DNA of 64,000 nucleotides from Paragonimus skrjabini miyazakii (taxonomy: Eukaryota > Platyhelminthes > Trematoda > Plagiorchiida > Troglotrematidae). Both the position numbers and the translations under genes were made by a program. The DNA is taken from NCBI GenBank assembly GCA_014338405.1, contig JTDE01021441.1:44399-108398 (forward strand), read 5' to 3'. Shown here one piece after another: positions 12,979-25,599 of the stretch (position 1 is its first letter; every line of letters begins with the position of its first letter). The notes below the pieces were generated by a model that made no database searches, had not been told where the DNA came from, and was given only the letters and a program-made list of their open reading frames with translations.

Positions 12979-14816
12979 TGCTTCACTGCTGTTTTCTACT
13001 GACTACCCTGGGGATTTTTAACCATCTAAAACTATCCCTCATCCACCATTGAGGCAAAAATAGTGACATGTAGATTTATTATTCAGTTTAATCCAAAGTA
13101 AAAGACATGTGTTTAGAGACCAAATAGATGGCCAAACCTGATATAGCCAATATCCAAGCGGAAGGTTATATAGAAGCAATTCACATACAGAAATTTGAGA
13201 TGCTGTTTTTCTTGTCTTTTTCTATTCACCTAATCACCGTCGTCTCCTTATGAAATAAGAAAATGAGAAGAATACGACGCCATGAACAATCTGAAATATT
13301 AGACGGTTCAACCACTCCGGATGACCTCCCACCGAATGTTCACAGATCGTTTAATTTTTGAAACAACACCCGAGACTATACTACCGAGGCGCAATATGAA
13401 TACCGGTTTGTATGGATTAATCTAGGGTACAAAGTACATCTCATCTACATATGCGGTTAGTTTCACAACTGGGGAACGATTATCTGTGTTCCGACATTTC
13501 AAGTGAACTATTTTAGGTATATTTTGTAATGAACCCATTAATTTCGATCGACTCGGTGTTCTTTATAACGCACCATTGGTTTTTCTTTAAAGAATCTAGC
13601 GCAGTAATGCTTTGCTCGCGTTAAACAATCCACTTTGCGCAATGAATTCAATGCAGCAACGTTCGGATACCAGGGATAAATGACCATTTAACTGTAATCC
13701 ATGCGGAGTAGTACCACACTACAGCATAACAGTGTGACGGTGCAGTAACTCAGAGATTACAACATTCGATTATTTATCACATAGTTCCAGGATCGAGCCT
13801 GCCTATTGTCTGTTTCCGCCCAGATCTAGACAGCTTGTATTTCATGTTGCATATCATACAGTAATGAACAAACTAGGAAAGTGACACTTTAGCAGTTAAT
13901 CCAAATAGTTCATGTGCACCCCCACAACGCTTGACAACATGCTTACCCTCTCTCTTATGTGAACGTGTTTTTTTAGGACCTTCACGGTCGTTGATCATTT
14001 AAAGACTTGCATTATCTGGAAGACCAAGTTACAACTGAGATTAAGTGAACAAATACTGGGTACAAAATGGTTCACTGAAAATGCGGAGGAAGATTGAAAG
14101 TTGAGCTATGCTGTGAAAGTACTTCCACAAAACCTCCGCAGTCATAACAGACGTGGGTAGTTAAGCAGGGGAATTCAAGATACAAAGTATAGTAAACCTT
14201 TTTGATTGTTCGCACCGAAAGCAAGTGATAGAACCACGTTTTGCTCGCATTAACACTCAGTTTGTTGCCCTAATCAGCAGTAGAACGTTGTCCCCCGTTC
14301 AATGGAATGCACCTACCTACCTCTGCTCCATTGACCCGAACATTTTATGACCAAATACTCACACCCACGCATATTTAAGAGTAATACTCCGATTACGCGA
14401 TCGTCACAGTAACCATCTTGTCAGTTTGCAACGAACGAAAACTACATAACTCACTAGAAAACAACAGTTTGCAACCTTGATTGTACATGAACAAATCGAC
14501 TACGATTTAAATCCACTGGCGATTAAATCATCACTAAAAATTTGATCACGCTTCCAGATGATAACCGCTAAACGATGTATTTGGCTACCGTGAACTGAAT
14601 ATTGACGGAGGCATTTCGAATAAACAGAGTTCTTACATTTAGCCGAAGGATTGGTATTAGATCCAACCATCACTAAGATATCCATCTAGGGCAGCAAAAC
14701 CGATATCTGGAAACTTTCAATCTATCTCATAGAAGGAGGAATTGTTTATTTGGTAGTGCCCTGATACAGCTATGGACGAACGGTAATCATTTGAAAACTT
14801 TTGCAAAAAAACTCAC

Positions 14817-14920
14817 CATTAGTTGTTTCACTTGCTCGAATGAGAAACGTTCCTTGAATGTTACCTTTCAGTAATAACAGTCTTTCGGAATCTTTTCGGG
14901 AAATGCTTCGGAAATACCAG
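14817..14920 (-). CDS. Src-family kinase, third exon: SH2 first half
   Basis: This 104-nt exon lies between acceptor TTCATTTAG (ending at 14921) and donor GTGAGT (from 14816). It encodes Asp400 (codon split with the previous exon) to Asn434 plus one base. It opens with WYFRSISRKDSERLLL, the SH2 start of Src kinases, and contains GTFLIRASET (423-432), the FLVRES strand. Arg428, which grips phosphotyrosine, is present; the Glu after it is Ala. Length and phase equal those of vertebrate src exon 5. It sits between introns of 26.6 kb and 12.6 kb. Confidence 0.93.
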
Positions 14921-15439
14921 CTAAATGAACGTAGAGACAGAGAGTGTGAAAGTAATTATTGGACAAAATATACACAACTGAAAACTTTAAATCTACCAAT
15001 GAATGAGAGTCTACCTAACTTTAGAAATAATAATTATAAATAATTGAGCAGACTCGAACAATCAACTGTGCCATGGTCGCGGACATCTCAAACTTCAAAG
15101 CGAACGGTTATTCTGAACGGACGCCGGCGCAAAGACAAAGATACATACCGAAAGAATACTGACACAAAACTGAAATTCAATGTGAGTAACAAAATTAGAA
15201 AATTTGTCAAAGTATAAGTTGTATTACTGTGGGCGAGGAGGGAAAATGTAACGACGTATTCAAAAGAAATACCATTTTCCCTTCCACTGCTGAATTATCG
15301 TGTGCGTGCCTCACTTGAAATGTTACACTAGAACCAGTGTAGATGTAGCCAGGAGTTCTAAGTGTAGTCGAACGTGCCACTGATGACGGCTAGGTGGGCG
15401 AGCTTCTTTATTACTCACTCTCGTTTTCGCCACTGTTCT

Positions 15440-15600
15440 TCAGGTTTACACCAGACACGGGACGCTTGAGCAGAAGAAAAACCGGTGCAGTTAATACCAT
15501 TTTTGGTGACCTGTGCACGCTTCCGTTGACTCTGGTCATTCTAATGAGCTAATCAGGTACAAATATCATCGTGGTTAGACACACCAATGCTCGAGCTATG
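15440..15600 (+). repeat. Second copy of the 3' repeat segment seen at 11815-11960
   Basis: The words GGTTTACACC.GA.AC and the later segment TTCGGTCACT/GACTCTGGTCATT followed by GCTAATC line up with the sequence after the gap at 11815-11960. This supports a dispersed repeat, either a truncated RTE 3' end or a SINE that shares it. Similarity is clear but diverged. Confidence 0.5.
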
Positions 15601-18477
15601 GTGTGGGAAGCAGAGGGAATTTCAGTCTACACAATCAAACGAACCGACGGGAAGTTCCGCATATACAACTGTGCGCTTAGAAGTGGTTTTGTGTGCCTAC
15701 GCTTCATACATACGACATACGGTTATCATTTAAATCTGTCTAGCTAAATCGTTACAGATATCTACCGAGAAAGACATTTACACTGAAGAACTGCAAACAA
15801 AACTTCAAGCCTAAAACGTGTGAGTCATGGGGCAGTGTTTTATGGTGTCTACTACATTAGATTAGAATCTCCACTGTCCCATTGGGAATTGCAATTTTGC
15901 ATGCGACTGATAACTCTCAAGAAACAAGCCAAAAAGTAACGAGATCATAAGCAAAGGTGAAAAACAAAACGCAAAAAACAGGTGCATTTATGTGGGCATG
16001 AGAGCAAGGAGTATGTTATTTTCCCTGTCATCGGACGTATAATGAGTGTATAGTGAGAAACATGTGGCAAACATGCGAAAAAGAGCGAACACGGTTTTGT
16101 TCGAGCAAACTATACACCTGGTCACAGACTAATCGGTCAATTACCTGTTCCTGTTTGGTATGAGAAAGCACCTGATACACAGATGTAAACATAATGCCAG
16201 TTTGTTGATTAGCTAGTTGTGTAACTTAGACACAGGAGAGTTTAAATCGACAGATTAGGTTGCGTCTCAGCAATATTGTTTGTAGGTGGCTACCAAAGTG
16301 CTGTGGGCATGACCATTAATCATTGACTTTGGGTTGGCGCCTGACTGATTTATTACAGGGCTGAGATAAACTAAACGTCTCATGGATTTGGACGTAAATG
16401 AGAGCGTTAGGAGTGGGTTGTGGGAGAAAACTGTAGTACCAGTCGGGAGAGGGGTGTAGAAGATCTACAAGAATAACTGTTAATCACATAATCACCCAAA
16501 TTGCTTATGAGAGGTCCACACTTTTGCAACCGTCCAGGTAACAGTTCATCAAGTTTAGTTGCAACCTGTATACTGTTTACAAAACGTGAAGTGTGGCAAA
16601 ACATTTCCTGGTCGTGAGAGTGGTGCAACTAGTCCCAGAGGTGAATAGGAACTCGTGAGAAAAATGGCTATATCGAGAGACTGTTACCTATATCATAGTC
16701 ACAATCCACTTCTGGTCCAAACCAGTGTTTGTAATTCGAATATCATCTGATCAACAGTCTAACGCAACGAAGAGAAAGTCGTATCGAACGATCAAATAAC
16801 CAACTCATGTGTTGAAGGTTACCACATTTTATTTGGGGGGGAATGGTGAACATTCCTTGTAGTGGGTAGGAAATTGGATCATAACAGGAAAGTTATCAAG
16901 TTGAACCCCATTCAGAATTCGGTTGTCTGGTGAGTCCAAATGAGAATCAAACCGACCGCAAAATGTCCAGCAGCGAATGAGACTCACTGTTCAATCCCAG
17001 TTCCACGTAAATCTAAGAGGACTGCATCCATTAAGACAACCGAGTCACACACCAATAATTGATGTTATGTTAATGCTACGTCAATCCGTCTATCGGGTGA
17101 CCGTTCGTGTGCACGAAAATTGTTATGACGCTGGGTTTCCATGGCCATCCCACGGTAACCCAGACAAACGAAGCAGTTGTCTCCAAGTAATCGACTTACA
17201 CTTCCTCCATCCCAAACTAGTTTAGCGTGAAAGTGTCACGTCATGACGTTCAGATGACGTACTCAGTTGCTGATGTCCAGAAGGTTTTGTGATAAACAAG
17301 AGTTGAACACAACTCACTTCTCAGTGCAGCTTTCAGTTTCAGACAAACTATTTAGTCAACTTCTTCTGGAAAGTGGCAGTAGATTTGAGTCTCACACATT
17401 AGCAGCACACTCCCTTGTTCACCTCGGTTGGTATTAGTCCATAGGCTATTGGTACAATATGTTTCAGTGTGAATTAAGGTTATAACGAATACTGATGAGT
17501 AGTGGGGCTCTTTGGCCGCTAAGATTAGAATATCGCAGCTGTCACCTTCTCACAGATATTTTCATCAGCCCCTTTTGAATATTATACTATACACCTGTCT
17601 CAAACTTATTAAAGTTTGTCCGTAGTGCATATACTTGCAATGGTTATGACACGACCTCCAACCATGCGTTCATTTTTAAATGCCGGTCACGGCAAAGATA
17701 CACATTACTGATTAGCTCTATTAAGAACTAACCTTGAGCACAGTATTTCGTTTCAAAATGGAATCAAATGGAAATTCTATGGAATGTCTGACTTTGGTGA
17801 TTTGTTTGAATTTGTGCCTACGAGCGGTAATCACCAGTTTCAGCTATCAGTGGAAAAAATACGGAATTTTCCGTTACCCAAGATGTTCAGTGGTAAACAG
17901 TGTGATTTGTTGTTCAAGACTGCGCGACGAACGAAGGCAGTTCCAAACAAAAAGCTCGTTCATTCTGATGAAATGGAGTAAATATCCAATAGGATAGGCG
18001 AGAAGATAATGTAATACAAGCCCCACAATAGGGAAAATTGCAATTTAGCCGAGTCAGTTTATCTAGGGATATACGTGAATACTTACACCGTGGAACAAAA
18101 GATAGGCTGGAGCAGTTGGCATCACATATTCCGCGTCAGTCAGGCCTAACGTGCACTTGGTTCTTACTGTTCATTCGCTGTACTTTTAGTGAAGTGAACT
18201 CCATTTTTAGGTATCGAGTAATTAGATGGTCCTTGTTGATACCTGCTACTCTTCGTCAGAACAGCCACAGCTGCAACGAATCTGGAAATTCCATACTCAA
18301 GAACAACGGAAAACTGGTTTGAACAAGTTCACTCACGTTCGCTCTGTTGCGCCCCGTTCAGTAAAGGCCACCCAGCCAATCGCAGCCAAGACGTAGGTTC
18401 GCTTAAAACATTGATGAGTAGACGAAACCAACCATACGCACGTTGGGTCTAGGCTATATCGGTTAGTAATGTAAACT

Positions 18478-18549
18478 AGAACAGTAGACGTGACGAACAA
18501 TTGTTTTCGATAATTAATCATCAGATCAATACAATTATATAGATTCAGC
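18478..18549 (+). repeat. Left inverted-repeat arm of Penelope module 2
   Basis: 72 bases, inverted copy of 19186-19257 with two mismatches. Contains ACAATTGT and, on the minus strand, CTGATGATTAATTATCGAAA. Confidence 0.85.
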
Positions 18550-18722
18550 AAAATTTAAAAAAAAACAGTGTGTACACAAGACAAAGAGGTTTAACAGAAT
18601 GTCATTGGATCAAGCAGAACGTTACAAAATATCCAGGCTTGCATAGGTCATTCACTCAGGGAGCAAATCACCAGTGGTAACGATTGGTGGTTTGGAGTTC
18701 CATACATCATTACGTCACAAAG

Positions 18723-19178
18723 TTATCGGTTGGAGTTTGGATGGGCATACAGACTGATGGCCACGGCAACTGCAGGGCTTGCACGAATTTTTTTGTGTGA
18801 ACACAAAATCGGATTGCGCAATCGAGTGGCGATCGATTCAGCGGTAGCCAACATCCGTTGTCTGACCAGTTTTGGGTGGTTTATCGCGACTTTGTAGACA
18901 ACACGGAACGCCTGAGTGGGGTCAACCCGGTGATCAGTGTCTGCCAGATGTGCAACGACTGCGCTGTTGATAGATTTGGTTGAACCTGTTCCGAGCCACG
19001 CTGGATGGTGTTCTTTGATCCGTTTTGACAAACGCCTCGTCGTGCGACCTACATATTCTGCTGTACAACAGCAGGAAAATGAGTATACAACCATGGATTG
19101 ATCGAGGACAGAGAGTTTGTCTTTCAAGCTTAAAGTCAGCAAGGGGGATGTGGCAACGCTGCGCAGTTGGTTCACCAC
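18723..19178 (-). pseudogene. Penelope-like GIY-YIG endonuclease fragment
   Basis: An uninterrupted 151-codon fragment. YSFSCCCTAEYVG supplies the GIY-like and YIG-like strands, and RRLSKRIKEH the conserved Arg/Lys helix. In complete elements this domain is fused behind a reverse transcriptase; that part is missing here, so the fragment is unlikely to work alone. Cys residues before the YVG strand match the CxC type found in this class. Confidence 0.8.
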
Positions 19179-19185
19179 GGATTAT

Positions 19186-19257
19186 GCTGAATCTATATAA
19201 TTGTATTGATCTGATGATGAATTATCGAAAACAATTGTTCGTCCCGTCTACTGTTCT
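19186..19257 (+). repeat. Right inverted-repeat arm of Penelope module 2
   Basis: 72 bases, inverted copy of 18478-18549. On the plus strand it reads CTGATGATGAATTATCGAAA then ACAATTGTTCGTC. Confidence 0.85.
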
Positions 19258-21204
19258 ATGATTTAATGTAAACTACTTCTAACCATATTTCGTTCAGCAA
19301 CATAAGTAATCGTGCATATCTATAAGTAGGGTGCAAATCATTGTAGAGGTCGTTTGTGTTATTATGTTACAGCTTGTCGTGCTAGATCTTCAACCCTATT
19401 CAAAAGAAAAATTGAACTCTGTGTTTATCAATCAGCAATAATTTTACCTCGCATGAAACATCGAGCAGAAAATCGCATGATGTAATACATACGTCTGCCT
19501 GTGCGATGGAAAATAGATAAAGCGTTCTAATCGGATTTCTTTCCAGCCCGTCTTATAAAAAACTACGTTGGGAGTCACCAAGTATACCCGTGATTGTTGA
19601 TCGGTCGAACTGGTTACCCAATGATTACAAAATGATGTTAAACGGTCAAACGACGTTATTAAATGATGGAACATATTGTAGTACTCAAGATTTTATTTCG
19701 ACCAAGAATAATTGAAAAGTGTATATTCTCCTAACTGTCTTGTGAAGTCCTTTCATATTGTATGCTTAAATAATGGGACACAAGTTTATCTTACACCCAT
19801 AACATTTGACTGGTGTGCAAGTCAGTTGTTGGGAACCTTTCTTTAAGAAGTATGAGAAAAACTTTACTTGGTAACCAGAAGAGCGAACTAAAGGTTCCGA
19901 TCAGGTTAGTAGCAGCAGTAATCAATGAACACTGTCACAAAGAAAGCTTCAGTGCATCATTTCAATGTTGTCACACAGTTTAATTTTCTGAGAAGTCACG
20001 TTAAGCCGCATCATATTAGGTCTGAAGAATTACCTCAGAATTTGTCAAGCGTCGAAGTCTATGGTGTGTGCATAAACGGTTCATTAAAACAGAAACATTT
20101 TCTACCTTTCGAAAATTTCGCTTGACTTTCAGCCTATGTACTGTGTGCTGATGATGAGTTTATAGCCATATTTAAAAATTCCGCGCAGGGATATACCGAG
20201 GGTCGAAATTTTGAAACTTAGGACAGAACCAGGCAAGATTTTACGGGTTCGGAGGTTTACTAGATAACACAATTACTCAGCGAATTGAGCCCCCTTCTGG
20301 TTACTTACACGAAATTATATATTGGCAGTCTGTTCTTATCAAATGTCCATAACGGTCAGGTTGAGAACGCAGACGTTCGCAACAGCCAAGGTAACACAAC
20401 ACAGCGTCCCTTATTCATACTACCGGTTTCCATCAGCACAGTGATTTTCACACACTGAAGAATATCCCTATTCACTAATCACACAATTAGAACCATCTTA
20501 TTGAATGGTTCTGTTGGAAATCTTGTTCAGCCACATCGACCGCCACTTTCTTGTCATGACAACAGTTCGGGCCTGTTTGGAATGTTCACAATCCAGATAA
20601 CACAGCCTAACTACTCCAGAGTAGAATGAATGTCTTACTGGCACAGAAGGGCAGCGCTGTCACTGTCGAACAGACAAGACTAGTGATGAGGAGATGGTGC
20701 GGAGCATGCCAGATTGGCTCGGTGACCTTGATCAGAGCCTTAACATCCGAATGGTCAATTTGCATCTATAGTCACAACCTTTCAAACCCCCATGTTCACT
20801 ACGAACGGCAGGCAAAGAACGCGAACAACTGCATCTAGTAACACAGTATGTAGTTAGAAATGTAGACGGAAGGATACAAGATAAAGTAACTAGAACAAAC
20901 AACTTTATGTGGTTGATTACATCACAATAATCCAAAATGTTTCAGAAGAATATTTTCGGGTAAAAACGGAAAACAGTAATCAGGGTTAACAATATCATCT
21001 TATAACAATAGAAAGAAAATATATACATTGCAATATGTTATCGTTTAGTTTACTCTCATCAGTTGCAAATGCAAAACAGGCTAATTATACACACCATACG
21101 GATAAAGACAAACCGGGATTGGACAAGCATACAGGCACACTAAGTGTTATGCAATCAAGACCACCCAAAAATGTTAATTAATTGAACACATAAGGTGATT
21201 TTGA

Positions 21205-22620
21205 ATAAATGTGTGATCAACTGAAAGAACTATCGTCCATATCTTTTGACGAGATGGGCTGGTTCCATGCCAAATTGCTGAATATTTTCAACAAGTTTTG
21301 TCGGTGCCCATTGGCCAACAGTGCAGGATTACTATCTGGTTATGAAAGAACTAAGAGAAAAGCAACAACCGTTATTCCCCAAACCGGATGAAATCTCTGG
21401 TGTTGTCGTCATGACCAAAGAAGATTATGAAGGGAAAATGAAAACCCCTTTGGAAGACCACTGAAAGTTCAAGGTGGACCAGATAGCTGGAAACAGCAAG
21501 TTGCTGGAAAACTTCGGATGCTGTTGTTACACGGACATATATCAGAGGCTCAGTATAACCAGTTGAAACCAATTGGTACAAGAACATTCCGAATGAGAAG
21601 TGCTCCAAAGATACACAGGGCCAGTAAGCCTGTATGCCCGATCTTGCGTAGGAAAAATTCCTCCCACCCTAAAGTTGCGCGTTAGCTAGTGGGTAGTTAG
21701 TGTCCAACATTGATTTAAGGACTACTTTGAATAAGCTGAAATCTCAGAATACATTTCGGTGAGTATTCAAGTAATGTATCCCACGGATGTTGGTTCTATT
21801 TTTACGAATGTTCCCCTTTGTGAGAGTTGGTTTTTATATGATTTTATCTCTAGTCGCAGTTGTGATATAGATGTTCCACTGGAATACTTTTGTGTGCACA
21901 GGAAATATTCGTTTCGATTTTGAGGGACTTGCTTACAAAATGATAGATTACGTCTCTATGGATAGTCTGTTAGGTCCAACAATAGTGGACACCTTAATAA
22001 TGATTGGGCGACAAGTTCCGGATTATATAGCTAAGTCGATATTGTCCAGACGATAAGTTGACGATATTCTAAGCTATACTGATGTTGCTGATTATGATTT
22101 GCCTTTCAGTCGCCCAAGTAATACTCACCCTAACCTATCTTTATCTCACGAAGTCGGATCAAACAACGGTTTGGCTTTTTTAAATGTATTCAATACTACA
22201 CGTGCGGGTGATACGTTACAGCGTTCAGTTCACCGCAAGGCAACATGGAGTGGTCAATATCATCAGTTTTTCAGATTTGCTCCTACTGCATACAAGCGCA
22301 GTTAGGCTAAAACGCTGTTTCATAGAGCCAGGTGCATTTGTACCCCCTGAGAAATTGCAGACAGAGCAGGAGACGCTGAGACAAATCCGAGAAATTCATT
22401 CACTGACATAATACGGTACATGATAGCATTGAAGCCAAAAAAGGAAGGCTTTCCTATTCTTGCTTACTGTGGACCACCTAGCCAACGATAAAAAGCACAA
22501 ACTTAAAGTCTACTTTGACTCGAACGTATGCGGCTACGCAGTTGCGCTTAGTTCAAGTCATCAGAGTGTAGCGAAAAGGCGTCCAATAAAGTACATTCTT
22601 TATTGTCCAACACGCTAGTT
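21205..22620 (+). mobile_element. Penelope-like reverse transcriptase, plus strand, heavily decayed
   Basis: Plus-strand frames, changing several times, read MCDQLKELSSISFDEMGWFH, KPDEISGVVVMTKEDYEGKM, SIFTNVPLCE, SLLGPTIVDT, VDDILSYTDVADYD, FSRPSNTHPNLSLSHEVGS and RSVHRKATWSGQYHQFF. These are successive parts of a Penelope-like reverse transcriptase; VVVMTKEDY, FTNVP and YVDD are landmarks. At the catalytic YVDD the Tyr codon is a stop (about 22054). Sequence to 22620 (SLLSNTLVQ) still looks like the linker toward the endonuclease, which is then lost at the GC-rich repeat. Confidence 0.82.
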
Positions 22621-22689
22621 CAAATGTTACGCGCGCGCTCGCGTTTATGAGTCAGCATTCCAGTCCACACACCCCCCCCCCAGGTTTCC

Positions 22690-23110
22690 GTTCACGCGTC
22701 GTGTGCACTTCTGTCCGGTTGAGGTGTATGATCGGCGCCGTCTATCGGGTGGTTTTCCGCCTACCATTCTTCGTCCATTGGTCCGATTCCATGGCTCCGA
22801 GCGATGGCTCGTCCGGTCGCTCGTGTTGTTCTCCATCTATCTACAATGGGCTTTGATCGTATTCCACGGTGGTATCGAGATACTCCCTCGAGTGTTGGAA
22901 TAATCGTGCCTCCGATTTCGTCGTTCACTCTATTTCACCTGCCATGTCTCGCCCGTTGGTCCGATCCGGTCGAGCGATGACGCATCCGACTGCCCCCGTT
23001 GTCCGCCATCCGATCGTTGAGGGCTTGTGGACGTGCCTGCCTTTCGCGTTGTGGTAATCCGCCGAGTGTTTGAATACTCGCACCACCGGCCTGGCTATCC
23101 ACCACAAGAG
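22690..23110. repeat. GC-rich degenerate tandem duplication, about 175-bp unit
   Basis: GC content rises sharply here. TTGGTCCGAT with CGAGCGATG after it occurs at about 22777 and again at about 22956; CGAGTGTT followed by GAATA/GAATAATCG occurs at 22889 and 23063. The offsets (174-179) agree, indicating two to two and a half copies of a unit of about 175 bases. It begins after a run of ten C (22672-22681). Function unknown; open frames on both strands look like by-products of GC richness. Confidence 0.55.
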
Positions 23111-25599
23111 GACAGGTTCTCTTCAGTCACGAAGGTTATATGTCAACCTCATCTGTCTCCTATGTTTCATACCAGTTGCAGTGACGTTCACATAGACAGA
23201 ACAGATGGATGTCTATCACAGCGAGTCGCCGAACGCAACTCGAAATGATGGAAACAACTGATGATGCACTGATGGCTCGAAATTCAACGTCATCGATTGC
23301 CAGACACGTCATAACAACAATTCACCAAGTTGACCTCATTTAAGATACTGTTACACAGTCGAAACCCGAACTTATTGGCTTTCTGCGAAGTAATGCTTAT
23401 CCGAACTTACCAACCGACGTTATGTGCACAGAATTGGTTGACGCAACCTATCGGGTTGTCAGGGTCATGATTACATAATACTTGGGGTATTCGTAAGCTT
23501 GTCTAGTCCCTGTCTGTCCTTATCCGTATAATGTACATAATGGGCATATTCTACGTTTGCGACTGATGAGAATAAATGAAATGTAAACACATCTTCTTTC
23601 TGCTCTGACGAAGTTGTTAAAGGGAACCTATTGTTTCAGATAACATTTTAATTCGTTACATTAATATAGTAGGAAGATTGGGTGATCTTGTGGAAGACTG
23701 TCAGAAACGGTTTGAAATAATACTAGATTTGTACAAAGTGGGCAAGCTGAGTCTGAGTATTGTTCAGTAGCGGGGTCACTAACGCCATTGGGAAATTACG
23801 TCACCTCCGAGAATTCACTCTTATTCTAAGGTCACGTGATTCCGATTGATACACACGTTAGGCTGAAACAAGTGGATGGTTGCCGTTTGTTTTTTTCTAG
23901 TCCATAGCTGAAGTTATGGACGGGATTTTAAATATAACTAAAACTATTGATTCCTGTCGACCACGGGGTGCAATTTTTGTTTTAATTGCCTTGTTTTACT
24001 CAGATAAAATTCTTACTTTATCAGAAATTGTCAGATGACAGGGACGAACGCACTGACACAGGTCTGAAAGTTGAACTGGTTTCAACATGTAGAAATGAAC
24101 AGTAGGATTTCAATTACAGTCCAGCTTTGTTGTACGTGCTTTACTACTGTGGTTCGCAAATTTTTGACTCTTACAGTTCATCGTCAGACTGTCCGAGTAC
24201 GCCTAGAATGTAGAGTAATAGCCTAAACGTGCACCATTGACAATTTAGTTTGTACACATCCACAGACTTTTATCAAATAAAATGAAATATCCAGGCTCAT
24301 TTACTTATGTACGATCAATATGATAATTTGTTTGCCAACAAGATGCACGAGAGAAATAAATATCATCAAACAGTAAATACGCATATGCGTATCAATGGGT
24401 AGGTTAGCTTCATGCAGCGAAAGCCATATAGGTCTCAAAATTGTGACTTCCTAGATTTGTAATCAGCAGATGTTATTCCAGAGCCTTTACCGATGATCGA
24501 AAAAATTACTTTCGGACCAAAGTATGACGTGCAATGAATAGCCCCTATGAAGAACGTCACTCTTAACCTCCACAGTGATTTCATCAAATTTTTCACCATG
24601 CTTGCTGAAAAAGAGTTCTTGTTTATCAGGTTTAAGAAAGTGTTATCAGAAATTAATCTACGTCCAAGTAAACAGCACTAAAAGCAGCGAGTGAATATTG
24701 CCGAAAAGCATTTCAGTACTATGGGATAATTCTGAAACAACCCTAAACATTTACTACATCAAGAAATACGTCAATGTGTATGAGCTGATACATATCTATT
24801 GAAAGATTATTTGTAGGGAAATATTTTAAGATGATTGTACACTAATGATATAATTGAGATATAACTCGTTTGACATATTTAATTAAATACTGATCAGCCA
24901 GCAGTTCGTTTGGCAATATGGAAGAGCAGAATGTCCATCCATTTGATATTGCCAACTATGTGTTTGCATGGATTACAATTCAGTGTCTCAAAAACTATTC
25001 GTTTATTCACACATTCAATCTCCATTTTAGCAATGTAGTTAGTTGTGTCATGTGAAAGCAAGATGATCAATTTATTTGAATGGAAAAAACAGGTTTGAAA
25101 AGTTTATGTGGAACCGTTTAAAATTCTTACTTCTCTTTTATGATTGATGAGCTAACATTACCGCTGAGAAACAGGGCGTGAATAACGATATTGTTATCGG
25201 CAACAGTTAGAAATTTACAGTCTGTCCTTAACAGTGAAGTTAAGCAAACCACACACGACATAGGTGAATATGATACAGTTGAACTGCATACGAATTCTAG
25301 CGGAAGAAAAAAAACACGTTTTGACCATTGGGAATTTTCTTTTCGGCTGCAACCAGCGGGACTGTCAGGAAATCACAAAATAATCAACGAAGAGAAGGAA
25401 CTCCGTCTCACTGTTTTCACCTCAGCGGTAGATCGCACGTAGTTTGTCGTCTCGAAACAACTAACTTAAAACAATGATCTCTTAAGTTGGATATTACTTA
25501 CAGCTCATTATAAATGTCACACTCCTATAGACTATTCAGTCAATCGTTTCCGAAAAGAAACATCATGCCTGTCGTTAGAATTTGCCAATGTGTAGAACA

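Larger units (their letters stand above)
2260..14816 (-). other. Intron 3 of the kinase gene (12.6 kb)
   Basis: Donor GTGAGT at 14816 and acceptor CTACACAG at 2260. Contents: SINE copies at 3085-3250, 9600-9925 and 10262-10385, RTE LINE remnant at 11330-12040, and the inverted-repeat Penelope module at 12309-12978. The stretches 2260-3084, 3251-9599, 10386-11329 and 12979-14816 show no gene; they are AT-rich with short low-complexity runs, such as GCC repeats at 7824-7842 and CA repeats near 7970-7982. Confidence 0.9.
18478..19257 (-). mobile_element. Penelope-like element remnant 2: endonuclease flanked by 72-bp inverted repeats
   Basis: Arms 18478-18549 and 19186-19257 are inverted copies with two differences in 72 bases. 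The minus-strand frame 19178-18723 (151 codons) reads LKDKLSVLDQSMVVYSFSC, EYVGRTTRRLSKRIKEHHPAW, HLADTDHRVDP, FRVVYKV and LATAESIATRLRNP: the GIY-YIG endonuclease with its Cys-rich lead-in and conserved tail. It is the best preserved coding piece among the retroelements, with no stop in 151 codons. Layout and orientation of arms are the same as in module 1. Confidence 0.85.
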
